Source: Edolisoma coerulescens (lineage: Eukaryota; Chordata; Aves; Passeriformes; Campephagidae). Taken from it: a stretch of 64,000 bases of DNA. A program made the translations under genes and the position numbers. The notes under the pieces are model-generated. The model was not told the origin of the DNA and did no database searches. It saw only the letters and a program-made list of their open reading frames with translations. Location: positions 63,322 through 127,321 of the forward strand of contig VWZW01006873.1 of the NCBI GenBank assembly GCA_013397115.1, in the 5' to 3' direction. Positions 12,575 through 24,400 of the stretch are shown one piece after another (the stretch's first letter is position 1; each line of letters starts with the position of its first letter).

Positions 12575-12859
12575 ACGAGCTGTCGCTTCTGTAGCATTTC
12601 TTGTCTGCTGCAGCAGCCATGAGATTTAGATGACAGACTGCATTCTGCTTGAATATGGTTTTTAGATCCTTCCCTGATCAAGTCAGAAGTAATACAGAAA
12701 ACTGTCAGTTCAGAATGAAAGTCTTGGGAAGGAACCTATTCAAAGTCAACAAGCATGTCACACTGGTTTTTTCAGGAAATCCGGGTGGGAAAACACCTTT
12801 CCCTCTCTCCCCTCTCTCTTTGTTGTTGTGGTTGTTATTTTGCTTTGTTTTGCTTCCAG

Positions 12860-12988
12860 AATTGACAGGAGATTATAGTATGTCCAGTACTACGTACATG
12901 GCACAAAGACCATCAAGTGCTGGGCAGATTATCCCCTCAGTATTGCGAGAATCACAAGAACTTTCAGTTGGCTTTAACATCTCCACAG
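12860..12988 (+). CDS. Candidate 129-base coding exon of an unidentified gene
   Basis: This is the best coding signal in the window. A long C/T-rich tract (about 12798-12855) ends in TTGCTTCCAG at 12859, and the exon ends in CCACAG followed by GTACCT at 12989. The frame is open throughout and begins two bases into a codon, so the 43-codon exon is symmetric phase 1-1 and could be skipped without shifting frame. The peptide is Ser/Thr/Gln-rich: it starts Leu-Thr-Gly-Asp-Tyr-Ser-Met-Ser-Ser, continues through Ala-Gln-Arg-Pro-Ser-Ser-Ala-Gly-Gln, and ends Val-Gly-Phe-Asn-Ile-Ser-Thr, with a possible Asn-Ile-Ser glycosylation site. The frame stays open upstream to 12649, but the splice signal argues that this part is intron. 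I do not recognise the protein. It could be an alternative or cassette exon of a large gene spanning the window. Confidence 0.4.
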
Positions 12989-15900
12989 GTACCTGTGTAA
13001 ACTTATAACTCATGAAGCTCTCTTTAGACCCTAAACAGAAGACCTAAATATTTTTACATTAGTAGGAGTCATGCACACACCCTGGGTAAGCTCTCAATGT
13101 TTATCACAAAGTTTCATGACTATGAGAGGGTAAATATTGAATTTTTGCTTTAAAGAAGACTGTTTTATTGGCTTATATTTTCAGATCCTGACATTCTTAC
13201 ATTCCTTTGTTCTTTAGTTGAAAATGTAATGCCTCACATTTTCCAGTACCTAGCATGGACCTATGTCATGGAAGTGCAAGAAACAAGTTATTTTGAGGTC
13301 TCTGCCTGTCTGCTCCTTTTTGGAAGGACAGGATTCAGTCAGGGTCAGTTTCCAGGCTGAACAGTTCATGAGCCAGCAGCCAGCTTTATTTTGGAATTTG
13401 ATTAATAACAATATGCCCCTCAGTTATATTATTCCATTAAGTGGTACTAATTACACTGCAACTGCTGTTCAAAACTGAGCAAAGTGTATCTACAATGTCA
13501 TTTAATGAAACCAGATTTGACTAAAATATAACTTCAATGCTACCTGTATAAATAGAAGGGCCTTGAGTCAGTGCCAGTCTGAGGTAACTTCTGTGTCTCT
13601 TTTCACTGTCTTTGAGAAGCCTGTCTTACCATATTCTAGGAAAATCAATGAAATAACAAAAAAGGATTCTTAAAATGGGAGAGGAAAAGAAATAACTGTT
13701 AGAAGTTCTGTTTTGTCAAAACCTCCAAACTTCAGAAGATAATTTGGAGTGTTAAGAATTTACCCTGAATCAAATTTTTAAAACAAAAGTCAGAATACTT
13801 ATTAACTGATTACAGGACAATGTAGTCTTATAGGAAATATCTGCTTTTAAGGATTTTCACAGGACCTTAGATTATAGAAAATAATCAATCTGAAATAATT
13901 CCATGTAAGCATCCTGCCACAGCATATAATAATTTTTCTTGGGCTTTTAGAGTTTGAGAGAGAACATTTATGTGCTGAAATTACAGCAAAACAGTTGAAA
14001 ATGTTTTTTAATTAACTCGGTCCTAGTCCCGAGTAATAGTGTGTTCACAAATCTTCTCTGATTAGTTGTACTTAAAAGTTTTCAAGGCTTGGATCTTTGG
14101 TTGGTGATTTCAGTTTTTAAAAAAGGTTAGATTTTGTTTCATTTATGTTCCTGCATTGAGTTACTGGGATTATTGAAAATATTTGGGTATTTTGAGGGTT
14201 ACTTGTCTGTTCATGCTTCACGTTTTGATGTGATACATCACACCTGTTTTAGTCTGTCTTTTGTACCGAGGAACAGATACAATACGACACTGATGTAACT
14301 GATATAGCCTATCCTGCTGTTTCTTACAATGAATAATTTACTGCAAAAACTGGCTTTTAAGAAGCAAAATAGCTGTTTTGGCACTGTTTATTTCACCGAT
14401 ATTCATTGGGTAAAATTACTCAGTCTTTATGGGTAGTTACCTCTCTGGAGGAATGCAAATGGAATTACAACTGTTCCATTGCCATGGGTAGCAAAATGTA
14501 TGAGAGAACATCCATGTTAAACAGATGTGGTACTAAATATATTTTTTGTTTTAATATGAATAATGAATGTTCCTCTTTCTTTTCAAAGATGCTATCATGT
14601 AGCATATTTTCCTCATTTTTATTTAAGTGTCTAAGAATTGTTTTTGATTTTAATCTTTGCGCATTTCCTTGGAATATTAGTGTCAATCGTACTACACTAG
14701 AGAACCTTACTTGCATTTAAAATTCCTAAACCGTTTAAAAATTAAGACACATAGCATATTATGCACCGTGTATTAATACTTTATGTAAAACACTGCTAAG
14801 ATGAATCAGTGAATCTAGGATGACTAATTCTTTGCTAATTATGCTCTGTTCTTCCTGACTGAACAGAACAGAATTACTTTGAGTGTATATGCATGCCAAA
14901 TTAGAGACATCAGATCAAATTCTCCTTCTGTTAAATATAAATACTTATATGCCATGTTGAATTCTACAATCAGATGAGGCATTTTAGTTTTGGTGTTTAT
15001 TTCAAACTCCTGTGTATTGGATACACCTTTGTCTGGAACTGAGAAAAAACTATCTTTACTTTTTAAAAAAATGCAAGTTAAGGACCATATCCTGCAAACA
15101 TTAAGCAACTCAAAGAGCAGTTTAATGCATCACATTCATTCAGGGATGAACTTTTCTACTGTCTGGATGGGAGACAAATTCCAGCCCAACTTTTGCACAA
15201 ATAGGGCTTGACCTTGCAAGATGGTGTGTCACTCAGACCTGGTTTTTTCAGAGTGATGATGTGGCTCGGTTTCTTATAGTTGATATTAAACTGGATGATC
15301 AGTCTTTCGGTAGTGTCCCTGCCCCTGTGTAACCATAGCAGCAAAACAACATGAATCATTTGTGACATCCGATAGTCTAACTTGTCCAAAACCTGTAATG
15401 GTTGTACAATTCCTACATTAGTGCTACTTCATTTGCTCTCTATTCTGCCAAAGAATTTATATAGCCTGACTACTATTACTACTTTTTTTTTTTTTTTTGT
15501 GCCTATCTTTCTCTTTCATTACAGTGGTACTGAATTTGTCATGTTTTGCTTTCCAGGGGGTGCTGTTTCTTTGATTTGTTAAACATCACTGTTTAAAGAT
15601 CTCTCTAATCTTGTGCATTTTGAATGGCTGTAAAGAGCTCTGGAAAACCACTTCTGTTGCCTTTACACATATGCTTTCTCAAAATATGTTGCAATTCTAA
15701 AGTTCCCAAAGTGTATGCCAAAATGTTGTTTATGGTCCTGTGTAGGTACAAACTTGAGAAAACATTTCCTAGCAGGGTGCCATTAAGATGAGCTTTTGTC
15801 AGTGTTTTGCTCTGTTTCAGCAAGCTCACAAATTGCAGAACTCACATGTAAATAAAATGTTGCAACCATTTTGGAAGATGAGGAAATGATTATCTAGGAA

Positions 15901-16429
15901 TGACACTATTTTGCTGGTATTTCTAGCTGTTGGAGGGAAATGTCAGAGTCTGGAGTTTTGAGTGACTGCTTTCATCACATGACAATTACTTAAGAAGTGT
16001 CTTAAAACCTTCTTTTGTCATATTATATTTTGCTTTTATGTTCAGAAGGGGTAGGAAGAAAGAGTGGCTTCACAGTTCCTTTATGATATCCCCAATTTTC
16101 TCCAACAACTAGACATTCAAGACTTAAAAGTTTTTCAGTGTCTTCAATTTCTTCCCACAATGTAGATTTTGTTCTTATTCCCTTTAGTATGGCAGTTGCA
16201 GAATAATTTTAAGGCAGTATATTTGTTATAATGCATGAATCCAAGCACTGCTCCTACCTTCTCTGTACCTTAATTTGGCGGGTAAAATAACAGTGTTACA
16301 GGACAGCCCTTCATTCTCTGTCTTATTGTACTGAAGAATGAATGAGTGAGAGTCTTGATTACCTTACAGATAAATCTGGTTAACTGTTATATTAATTAAA
16401 ACGTGCGGGTTTGAGGCTATTCTGAACTA
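12989..16429. other. Non-coding DNA after the exon candidate
   Basis: AT-rich, with no recognised transposon. Opposed open frames at 14406-14720 (plus, 104 codons) and 14465-14716 (minus) lack splice context and family likeness and are regarded as chance. A TATAAATA string at 13547 has no associated promoter context. A 16-base poly-T run lies at 15483-15498. Confidence 0.5.
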
Positions 16430-16575
16430 TTTATATGTGATTTAACTCATATCAGCAGCTAATTTGTATTTAATGCAAACTAATGGGTTTTATGTAAATG
16501 GAGCATGTGGCAGTCTATTTAAAAAACAAATTATCTGTAGTTCCATTTCAGTTATTTTAATTAAATTTAGAGTGT
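16430..16575. promoter_or_regulatory. Candidate conserved non-coding element
   Basis: A dense cluster of homeodomain and octamer-like sites: several TAAT cores, ATGCAAAC and ATGTAAAT within 40 bases (about 16460-16503), then TTTTAATTAAATT. The block has balanced, non-repetitive composition, with words typical of vertebrate developmental enhancers embedded in gene deserts. Conservation itself cannot be seen from one sequence. Confidence 0.3.
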
Positions 16576-16898
16576 GTGTGCAGCAGGGAGGGATAAAGGA
16601 TGTCTTATATATGAAGTGTTGATGATTAAAACCAATTTAAATATATAGAATAAGAAACAAGTGATTCTCTTAGCAGAAACACCTATTCATTTTCTGACAT
16701 TTGCGTTTGCTAAAAGAGTAGACACAAGATCAGGCAAGGGCATATGCCTGGTGGTTTTCAAACTGAAGAGTACAAATAATTCTTTGAGTTATTAATAACA
16801 ATACTATGAAGATTAGCTTCACATTTATAAAATGCTTTGAGAATTATTGGTAAATTACATTTTGAACAAATGTCAATATTGGAATAAAGAAATTGGCA

Positions 16899-17027
16899 AT
16901 TATTTGTGGCTGCGCTGCCACGTTACCAGGATGCCGCCAGCAGCTCTGCCAGGTCGGCTGCTTGGGGGGGCGCGTGGGCCTGGCTGAAGGGAGCCTGGGG
17001 TCTGAGTGCTACACCCTGGCNATTATT
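16899..17027 (-). mobile_element. LTR end truncated by a single-N gap, with target-site duplication
   Basis: Bases 16905-17020 start TGTGGCTG and match the start of the solo LTR at 50996 over 116 bases with six mismatches by my count; the last 80 or so are identical. Right after ...ACCCTGGC comes one N (17021) and then ATTATT (17022-17027), an exact repeat of the 6 bases before the insertion (16899-16904). A 6-base duplication is typical of ERVK-type (class II) endogenous retroviruses. The N therefore hides at least the remaining 370 or so bases of an LTR, and possibly a provirus. Orientation is taken from the related copy, making the visible part the 3' end of the LTR. Confidence 0.88.
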
Positions 17028-17640
17028 TGCTGATTTTGTTCCTAAACTACTATGTGAATCCCAGGTACTACCTTAGTGTCAGTGGAGCCAGCTATGCAAA
17101 ATGATGGCTGCATTGGTTGTTTTAACACCAGACAAGAGATGATTTCAAGATTTTTATCAGAAACACAAACATTATTTACTGGTTTTGAAATCTGAAGTAT
17201 CATATCACTATCTCATTCCCTATTTGCTTGAATTTCCTGAACCTGACTGAATAAACAGATTCCTTGTTTTTTTACTATTCTGAGTAAATTTTGCTTACAG
17301 CATCAGCTCAGCTTCTTTGTGATTTTGTGTCACCCAACAACGACCAGTCTGACAGATTTTGAGAAGAAATTCTGTAATAGATGAAAATATTTTCTAAACA
17401 TGTCTCATCTTCATTGTTGCCAGGCTTTGGCAGGACATTACTGTTATTATTACTCTCCACAGAGGACAGTTATTATTGTTCGTATTAACTGCTGCCTGTG
17501 GAGAAAAGCTGTAAAGATTAGAATATCTTTTCAGAAGCTTAGACTGGATCTTCATCAATAAGTCTGGTATTTCCCCAACATCTTGTATACAACATGTCAG
17601 TCAGCTGCTAAACTGAATTAATGTTTTAGTGTCATCAGTG
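17028..17640. other. Non-coding DNA, nothing recognised
   Basis: Single-copy-looking AT-rich sequence directly following the retroviral target duplication. No repeat, exon or RNA gene is supported. Confidence 0.55.
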
Positions 17641-17880
17641 ATGGAAAGGTCAACTAAAACAAACTGTTGGCTAATGTTAGTCCTACTTGCACTGATTGTC
17701 TGACAGTGCCTATAATTTCAAAAGCTGCAATGGGAGCTTTTGCTTTTTGCCTTGGTCCCCTTGCAAATACCGTGACTTTTGTTAATTCCTCAACATTACA
17801 GGGTTTGTTCAGTTGAAATGGAAACCCCCACTTGGAAGTATAAGTACTCTCATTTGCCACGAACTAGAAAATCAAGTAAA
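17641..17880 (-). other. Open 68-codon minus-strand segment, possibly a conserved element
   Basis: On the minus strand a frame is open from 17860 to a stop at 17654, preceded by an acceptor-like TTGATTTTCTAG near 17875-17864. The peptide has mixed, protein-like composition (Trp-Gly-Phe-Pro-Phe-Gln near the start, Val-Gln-Val-Gly-Leu-Thr-Leu-Ala near the end). It could be a terminal exon, a retrocopy fragment or a conserved non-coding element whose base composition happens to read open. No family is recognised and no second exon is nearby. Confidence 0.2.
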
Positions 17881-19783
17881 ACCTCCCAAGGTATGTTTTA
17901 TTCCCCTAAGAATTTGCTCTTGAAATAGGTTATTCTAATATAAAGGTACTTAATCCAGAGGAGAAAAGTAGATCAGCACATTTTTTGCCTATGTTTACAT
18001 TTGGAGATATATACCTAGATTCGCACACACCGACCTGATCAACATGCAGTGTTGATCATGTTCAACAGATAGCAAGACTCTTTCTTAATTCTGTTCCCTT
18101 AATGAAACAAAACATAAACATATGATTTGAAAATAATAAGATTTATGCTCATTTTTAAAATTCAGCAATTGCCTCTATGATGTACTGAATTAAGACCAAA
18201 ATATTTTAGACACTGGCTAAATGAAAAGGCTACAGATGTTATGAAATAAAAATAACTTGCATATTAAAAGAGTTATTTACAAAAGGCAATGTTCATTTTC
18301 TGTCTCTCATATGCCAGCAGAAGCTTTGCTTTGCCCATAAAGAGTGAGCTTATTTAAACACAATCCCAGAGTATTTGCTCAGCTGACCTGGCTGATAAAC
18401 AGGACTAAACTATTTGATTGCTATCAATATATAGGACAAAATGTTGGGAAAAAAATCAAAGAAATAAGCAAGAATTATTAAAGAAAACGTAATATATTGA
18501 CTAATGAAAGTTCCTTAAAGCACTGACCTTTGGGATCTCCTTTTCTATCCTCTCTGCACCTTCCACTATAAAATACAGTTCACCAGACTGCTCTTCGTGC
18601 AGGACTCTCAGGTTTTATTTTTATATTAAAAAATGTCATAAAGCAATGTATGTGACCAAATCTCCAAATGCAGGAGATAATATTAGAAACTGAGAAAAAT
18701 TCTCTTATCTAATAATATATCTATGACTCATGGGACTTCTGCTGGTCAGAGATATTTGCCTTGATTGATTCTTTTCTTATCTCACTGACCATTTCTCACT
18801 AACTCTTGCCAGTCTTGTGAGTCTTTTTATTTTTTTTGATGGGTTGGAAGATTGGATTGGCTGTATTGCAAAAACCCTGATCTGTTGGTCACAAATTGAT
18901 GCCATATTCAAATGTTTATTTTGGATGATGAGATTTGCTGAAATCATGCATTATTTCATGGATTTGCCAGTCATACTGAGTTGGACTCTGCAGTTATATT
19001 TTGGGATTATTTTGTGCTGTCTCGGCTGTCTTGGATCCAGACTGATATTTAGTCATGGATGAGAAATAATTTACTTTTTTTGGATTATGTGTGCTAGGAT
19101 ATTATCAGAATTTATGAGCATGTAGGACAAATCCTTACCTACTGTTACACCAATAAGATCATTGGTTTTACAGCTGGTATACCCCTCTACACCACTGTAG
19201 AAATACCCCTGTATACCTGCAATGTCCCTTAACCCTTAGGTATTTTTTATCTGTATTAAAATATTGTCCTCAGAAAGACATCTAAGAATTTGATTTTTAC
19301 TTGTACATTTGTGTGTGTTGGTCCTAGAGAAACCATATGGTCAATCCATCTGTATTTTTTACTCTTATGTTTGAAGCATCTAATATGTACTGCAAATATA
19401 TCAAACATATGCTTATAGTTTTTCCATATTTTTTATTATTTTGTTTGTTTCAAGATGTTCACATATGCTTTTATATCTTTAGTAGTCCACATAATGAGTA
19501 AGAGGTGGCAGTCTTACACAAATATTTGGAGGCTTCATACTTAACATATTTCCAATGTCCTCATTCGTGATGTAAGGGAAAACCACTTTTATCTAGTGAG
19601 AGACATTAAGGAGCTTCCCCTTCCTTATCTTACATTAGACAATATGAAAGAATTTCTGTTATGGGTAACTGTCATCCTGTCACACTGTAATCACATCAAT
19701 TAAAGGAGATCTTAAAAGGACCTGAATTGTAACCCAGATGATGACGTATGTTTAACAATATTTTTGGTAACTAATGTATGTCA
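17881..19783. other. Non-coding AT-rich DNA with one small hairpin
   Basis: A perfect 9-base-pair inverted repeat, TGATCAACA / TGTTGATCA with a 5-base spacer, lies at 18036-18058. An 81-codon open frame at 18817-19062 codes for a hydrophobic, Trp/Phe/Ile-rich peptide and looks like chance T-rich sequence. Nothing else is recognised. Confidence 0.5.
18036..18058. repeat. Short perfect inverted repeat
   Basis: Arms TGATCAACA and TGTTGATCA are separated by TGCAG. A diverged third copy, TGTTCAACA, follows within 10 bases. It is small enough to be chance in 64 kb. Confidence 0.6.
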
Positions 19784-20838
19784 GAATCATAAAATCATGG
19801 AGTCATTTCAGTAATCATAGAATCATGGAGTCATTTCAGTTAGAAAAATCCTTAAGATCATTGAATGCAAACATTGACACAGCACTGCCAAGTCCACCAC
19901 TAAACCGTGTCCATAAACATCACATCTACATGCCTTTAAGTTCTTCCAGGTATGGTGACTCAACCGCTCCCCTGGGCAGCCTATTTCAGCACTTGATGAT
20001 GCTTTTGGTGAAGAAATTTTTCCTCATATCCAATCTAAACCTCCCAGGGAACAACTTGACACTATGTCCTCTTGTGCTGTCATTTGTTGCCTGGGAGAAG
20101 AGATCAACCCCCACCTGGCTACAACTTCCAGTTTTGGACAGAGATAAAGTCCACCCTGAGTGGACTCCAGGCTAAACACCCCCAGCTCCCTGAGTTCCTC
20201 CTTGTCAGACTTGTGCTCCAGACCCTTCCCCACCTCTGTTGCCCTTCTCTAGACTTGCTCCAGCCCCTAAATGCCCTTCCTGTAGTGAGAGGCCCAGAAC
20301 TGGACACAGGGTTTGAGGTGCAGCCTCACCAGTTCTGAGAATGGGGAATGGTCACTGCACTGGTCCTGTTTGCCACACTGCTCTTCATACAGGCCAGGTG
20401 CCACTGCTCCTTGGCCACCGGGGCACAGCTGGCTCATGTTCAGCTGCTGTCGAGCAGTGGCAGCTTTCCAGCCCCAAGCCTGTAGTGCTCTGTGGGGTTA
20501 TTGTGACTCAGGGGCAGGACCTGACATTTGGTCCTGTTGAACCTCATTACACTGGCCTTGGACCATTGATCCACCCTGTCCAGATTCCTCTGCAGAGCCT
20601 TCATACCTTCAGACACTTCCACCCAACTTGGCACCATCTGCAAACTGTTTGAGGGTGCACTTGATCCCCTCACACAGATAGGACAAGAAGGACTAACCCC
20701 AGCAATGACCCTGGGGAACCCCACTGGTGACTGGCTGCCAGCTGGATGTGTGTCCATTCATCACCACTCTCTGGGCCTGGCCATACAGCCAGATTTTTAC
20801 CCAGCAAAGAGTGCACATGTCCAAGCTCTGAGCAAACA
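19784..20838 (-). mobile_element. CR1 LINE, C-terminal reverse-transcriptase part to 3' end
   Basis: The plus strand opens with AATCATAAAATCATGG (complement of the CR1 tail), here tandemly duplicated: a unit of about 28 bases containing AATCATGGAGTCATTTCAG occurs twice at 19790-19841. Reading the minus strand from 20838, there is the Trp-Val-Lys-x-Trp-Leu segment, then a Val-Pro-Gln-Gly-like motif near 20715, then a palm motif mutated from Ala-Asp-Asp to Ala-Asp-Gly near 20640, then Ala-Leu-Gln-Arg-Asn-Leu-Asp-Arg and the thumb and 3' parts. One minus frame of 105 codons (20757-20440) remains open. The copy lacks the endonuclease and most of the reverse-transcriptase fingers and is inactive. 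Confidence 0.93.
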
Positions 20839-21017
20839 TTCATGTAGCAAATAGAGAATCACCTAAAGAAGGACATAAAGAGATCTACTTTTCATTTTGA
20901 GTGCCCATAAGCTAATAATAAAAAAAATATTGGGAAACTTTATGTAATATGGAAAACAAATAGATTAATTCTGATATTTTTTATTAGAGAAAAGACTAAA
21001 TTAATTTTTCTGCAAGA
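20839..21017. other. 180-base AT-rich spacer between two CR1 pieces
   Basis: This short AT-rich segment shows no likeness to CR1. It separates two CR1 fragments in the same orientation that would be about 350 bases apart in an intact element, so it is either filler from a rearrangement or the original target DNA between two insertions. Confidence 0.6.
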
Positions 21018-21485
21018 TAATATTTTTGAAGATTGTGGTGATATTTTCTTTCTTCCAGTCCTCAGGAACCTCTCCTGACTGCCATGCCCTCTCAAAGATG
21101 ATTGAGGATGGAATAGCAGGAATGTCCATTAGTTCCCTCAGCATTCATGGGTGCATCTCATCAGGGCCCAAGGACTTGTGGATGTTAAGCTTGACTAAAT
21201 GGTTTCTAACTCAATCTTCCTCAATCAAGGGGAAGTATTCCTTTCTTCAGACCTTCTTCCTGTTCTCCTAGGTCAGGCATTCCTGAGGCCAGACTTGTGG
21301 AGACTGAAGCAAGGAAGGCATTCAGCATCTTAGTCTTCTCTGCAACCTCTGTTGCAAGGGTGCCTGTTTCATTCAGTGGTGGGCCCACGTTTTCCCTAAT
21401 ATTCCTTTTGTTATTGATACATTTGAAGAAGCCCTTCTTTTTATTCTTGATGTCCTTAGCCAGGCTGAATGTCAAATGGACTAGT
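21018..21485 (-). mobile_element. CR1 LINE fragment, linker between endonuclease and reverse transcriptase
   Basis: The minus-strand frame 21475-21221 reads Leu-Ala-Lys-Asp-Ile-Lys-Asn-Lys-Lys-Lys-Gly-Phe-Phe, then Arg-Glu-Asn-Val-Gly-Pro-Pro-Leu-Asn-Glu and Leu-Asn-Ala-Phe-Leu-Ala-Ser-Val, the conserved CR1 ORF2 segment between the two domains. Downstream on the minus strand it continues through a Gly-Pro-Asp-x-Met-His-Pro-like segment to Trp-Lys-Lys-Glu-Asn-Ile-Thr-Thr-Ile-Phe-Lys at about 21018, the start of the reverse transcriptase, where likeness stops. The fragment has neither the CR1 3' tail nor a 5' end. Confidence 0.9.
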
Positions 21486-24400
21486 CACAAATGTGATTGT
21501 TTTTCACTGGAATGGTGAAATCATTCACACTTGAGGCTCTTCCATTTTTAAGATGAAATCAAGCAACAGGGTAAGAGAATGGTTAGCTGTGGCAGGGGTG
21601 ATCAGGGTCTGGTAATTTTAAGATACAAACATATTATTTTCATGATTATCACTGTCTGGGCTACCAGTAGAGACAGTGCTCATTGGGGAAAAGATAAGGC
21701 TGCTGGCAGTATTGTCACGACTTGCAGGAATACTTCACAAATCCTGTTAGAAATTTCAGCATCTCTTCTGAGAAAAAAAAGTATTAAGCTGTTCGTCTAG
21801 TCTGAAGATTTCTCATTTTGGTATCCTGAGAATGAGGTTCTGGTGAAGGTAGGTAGAGGGACACATCACTAGGGAGTCAAGAAAAGATAAGTGTTTTATT
21901 TTGTGATACTGGAACACGTGAGGGCTAGTTGTGAATCAGGCCAATTTAAAGGACCAGGTATAGAGGAAATGGATCCACAAAGTGATAGTTATTTCCAACC
22001 TGAAGGCATTGCCAAGATAGTTCCAAGGCTTGCATTCCAGTTGTGTCACTACAGACTTAGACTTTCAGCCCAAAGTGTAAGCAGAGATCCACAGAGGAGG
22101 TAAAAAATTTGTCTCTGCAGATTATGATTGCTTTTTTTTTTAAATAAACAAACTGGACTGAATTTTTGAAAAAATTACTACTTGAAATTTACTGAAAAGC
22201 AGTACAAGCATATTTTGCACCTTCTCTCTTATGAATTTAACTGTCACAGTGATTGAATTCCTTCTTCTACACAATTTTCTTTCACATACTTTTGATTTTA
22301 CTATGTAATTAATGATTTCCACTAAATCAAGTGCAATCCAAACTACTAATAATACAATAAACTTTCATCATGCTTAAGAGTAAGGGTACAATAGTCACTT
22401 GGCTCTGAAATGAGAGGGAAAAAATACAGATCTGTTTCTATAAATTTTGTCTGCACCATTTATAATGAATATGTATTTCTTCTACTATACAAATAGTTTA
22501 TATTGAGAACTGGGTTGAAAGCACAGTATAATAATAACAACATCTCATTAACAAAAAAAATCCCTCTTTGATGTATGTACATATTCTATTTCTTTTATGA
22601 TTGCTCTGTATTAATGCAAGTTGCATGGCATTTTTTGTTTTTAGCTAAGATATATTAGATTACATAGGAGCTCACTTTGTACCAAAATTTATGAACTATA
22701 CTGTAATCACAGTCTTCAGTGATTCAATGTGGACTTTTGTTAATATCTGCTATACAAACTTGTCAGTCATAAAAAGGGGAAAAAAGAGTAATGATTTCTA
22801 TTGCTGCATTCTTTTATTTTGCTTGCTTATTCCCTAGTGAAAACATCCAAAGTCTCTGTGTTCTTTCACTCACATTCCAAAGAAATTTATGTTTCCATAC
22901 TTTCCGTATTTTTTGAAGATATACATTAAAGCTCTGTTAAAGTGGGTAAAGCTCCCTCTGTTCTGCTGCAGTGTATTTCTCAAGGACTTTCAGCACTAAA
23001 AATAGTTATCATTTGCGGAAAGAGGGACAGGATGTGATTGCTTTCCTTCATGTATAATGAGCATTTGTACACAAAGTAAAACCATTGTCTTGTCTCACAA
23101 ATTGAGTAGTACATCTGTGAATACCTTTGCATTGCCTTTGAAGCAATGCTTGCCTGAAGGCCTTGCCTGTTGGTATCAAAGAAGATACAGGAGACTGGAT
23201 CCAACTTTTCTTTCACAGATAAAAGCATTGACAATATTCCAGTCTGGTATAAAAGAAATATCTCTTATCTTTATTTCAATCTGATTACCTTTCTTCATTT
23301 AATCATTAGCTTTTATTGACAAAGAACCAAATATGCTCATTAGGTGTAGTGAGACAGAGTAGAATCAATTTATACGTTAAATTAAAGGGTAGAGCCTCTA
23401 AGTATTTAGACTACAGATAAAGTAGAAACCTATTAAATGCAAAGTCTTATTGATAAAGAATGGCAATTCCTTCTAGCAGGCATATTTTTTTAACAGATTT
23501 TAATTCAGTGTGTTGTCACTACCCCATGGAGCAGTGTTTAGCTTAGGTAGAATATTGACTTCTCTCAGAGTTGAAAAAGAATAACAAAGAATATTTATTA
23601 ATAATATATTGACTTTAATAGAAACTTTATTTCTTAGTCAAGCCTCGGTGAAATCTCCTTTGTCATATGCATAAGGCTTAAGACACAATTTTAAGTACAC
23701 TGGTAGTTAGTTATAATGGGATTTGAACCAGAATGTGTTTTGGGAGGTGGATAGAAAGGGTTTTGAAGTGGACAGAAAATATGAACCTAAGACCCAAATG
23801 GTGATGTAAGGATGAGTTTTACATTTGGGGTCATATTTGCTTGTGAGACCAAAACATTTTGGTGGTTTGAAATGTGTAAAAGCACTAAGTACTCGGAAAT
23901 GATAAAAAATGTCATTTAAAAACGTGTGTTACAATCCTTGAAACATTTAGGCCTTGGTTATATTTGGCATATCTAATTGAGCTGAATACTGCTTGATGAT
24001 ATGCTGCTGCAATGTAGCTGTATCTATGCAGCCACTTTATAAGGAATATCTTTTTTTCACTTGATTCTCTCATGTTATACCTTCAGTGATGCTTGTGTAC
24101 TGCTTTCCCCCCAAAACTGGGCAGAAGCAGATGTAAATCCAAAAGCCCTAGGGGACATAGATCTCTGTGACCTATCTCCTATCACTTAGCCTTCATCATT
24201 TTCAAGATCAATGCTGTGATGGTGGTAATTTTAAACCAACTGCAGCTTGTGGAGTCACATTTGACATTTTGCTGACAATAAGTCTCGGTTTTTCAAGCCA
24301 ACAATGAACCACTAAGCAGCTTTTGCAAAGGTTTTGGCAAGACCACCTGTAGATAAATGCCTACAGCTGCAATGTGAAGACAATAAGAAGAATAAGAAGG

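Noticed and set aside
13547..13560. TATAAATA promoter-like string
   Set aside because: No initiator, CpG-rich leader or transcript evidence; such strings are frequent in AT-rich DNA.
14406..14720. 104-codon plus frame with an opposed 83-codon minus frame
   Set aside because: No splice signals, no recognisable domain, and composition typical of AT-rich chance frames.
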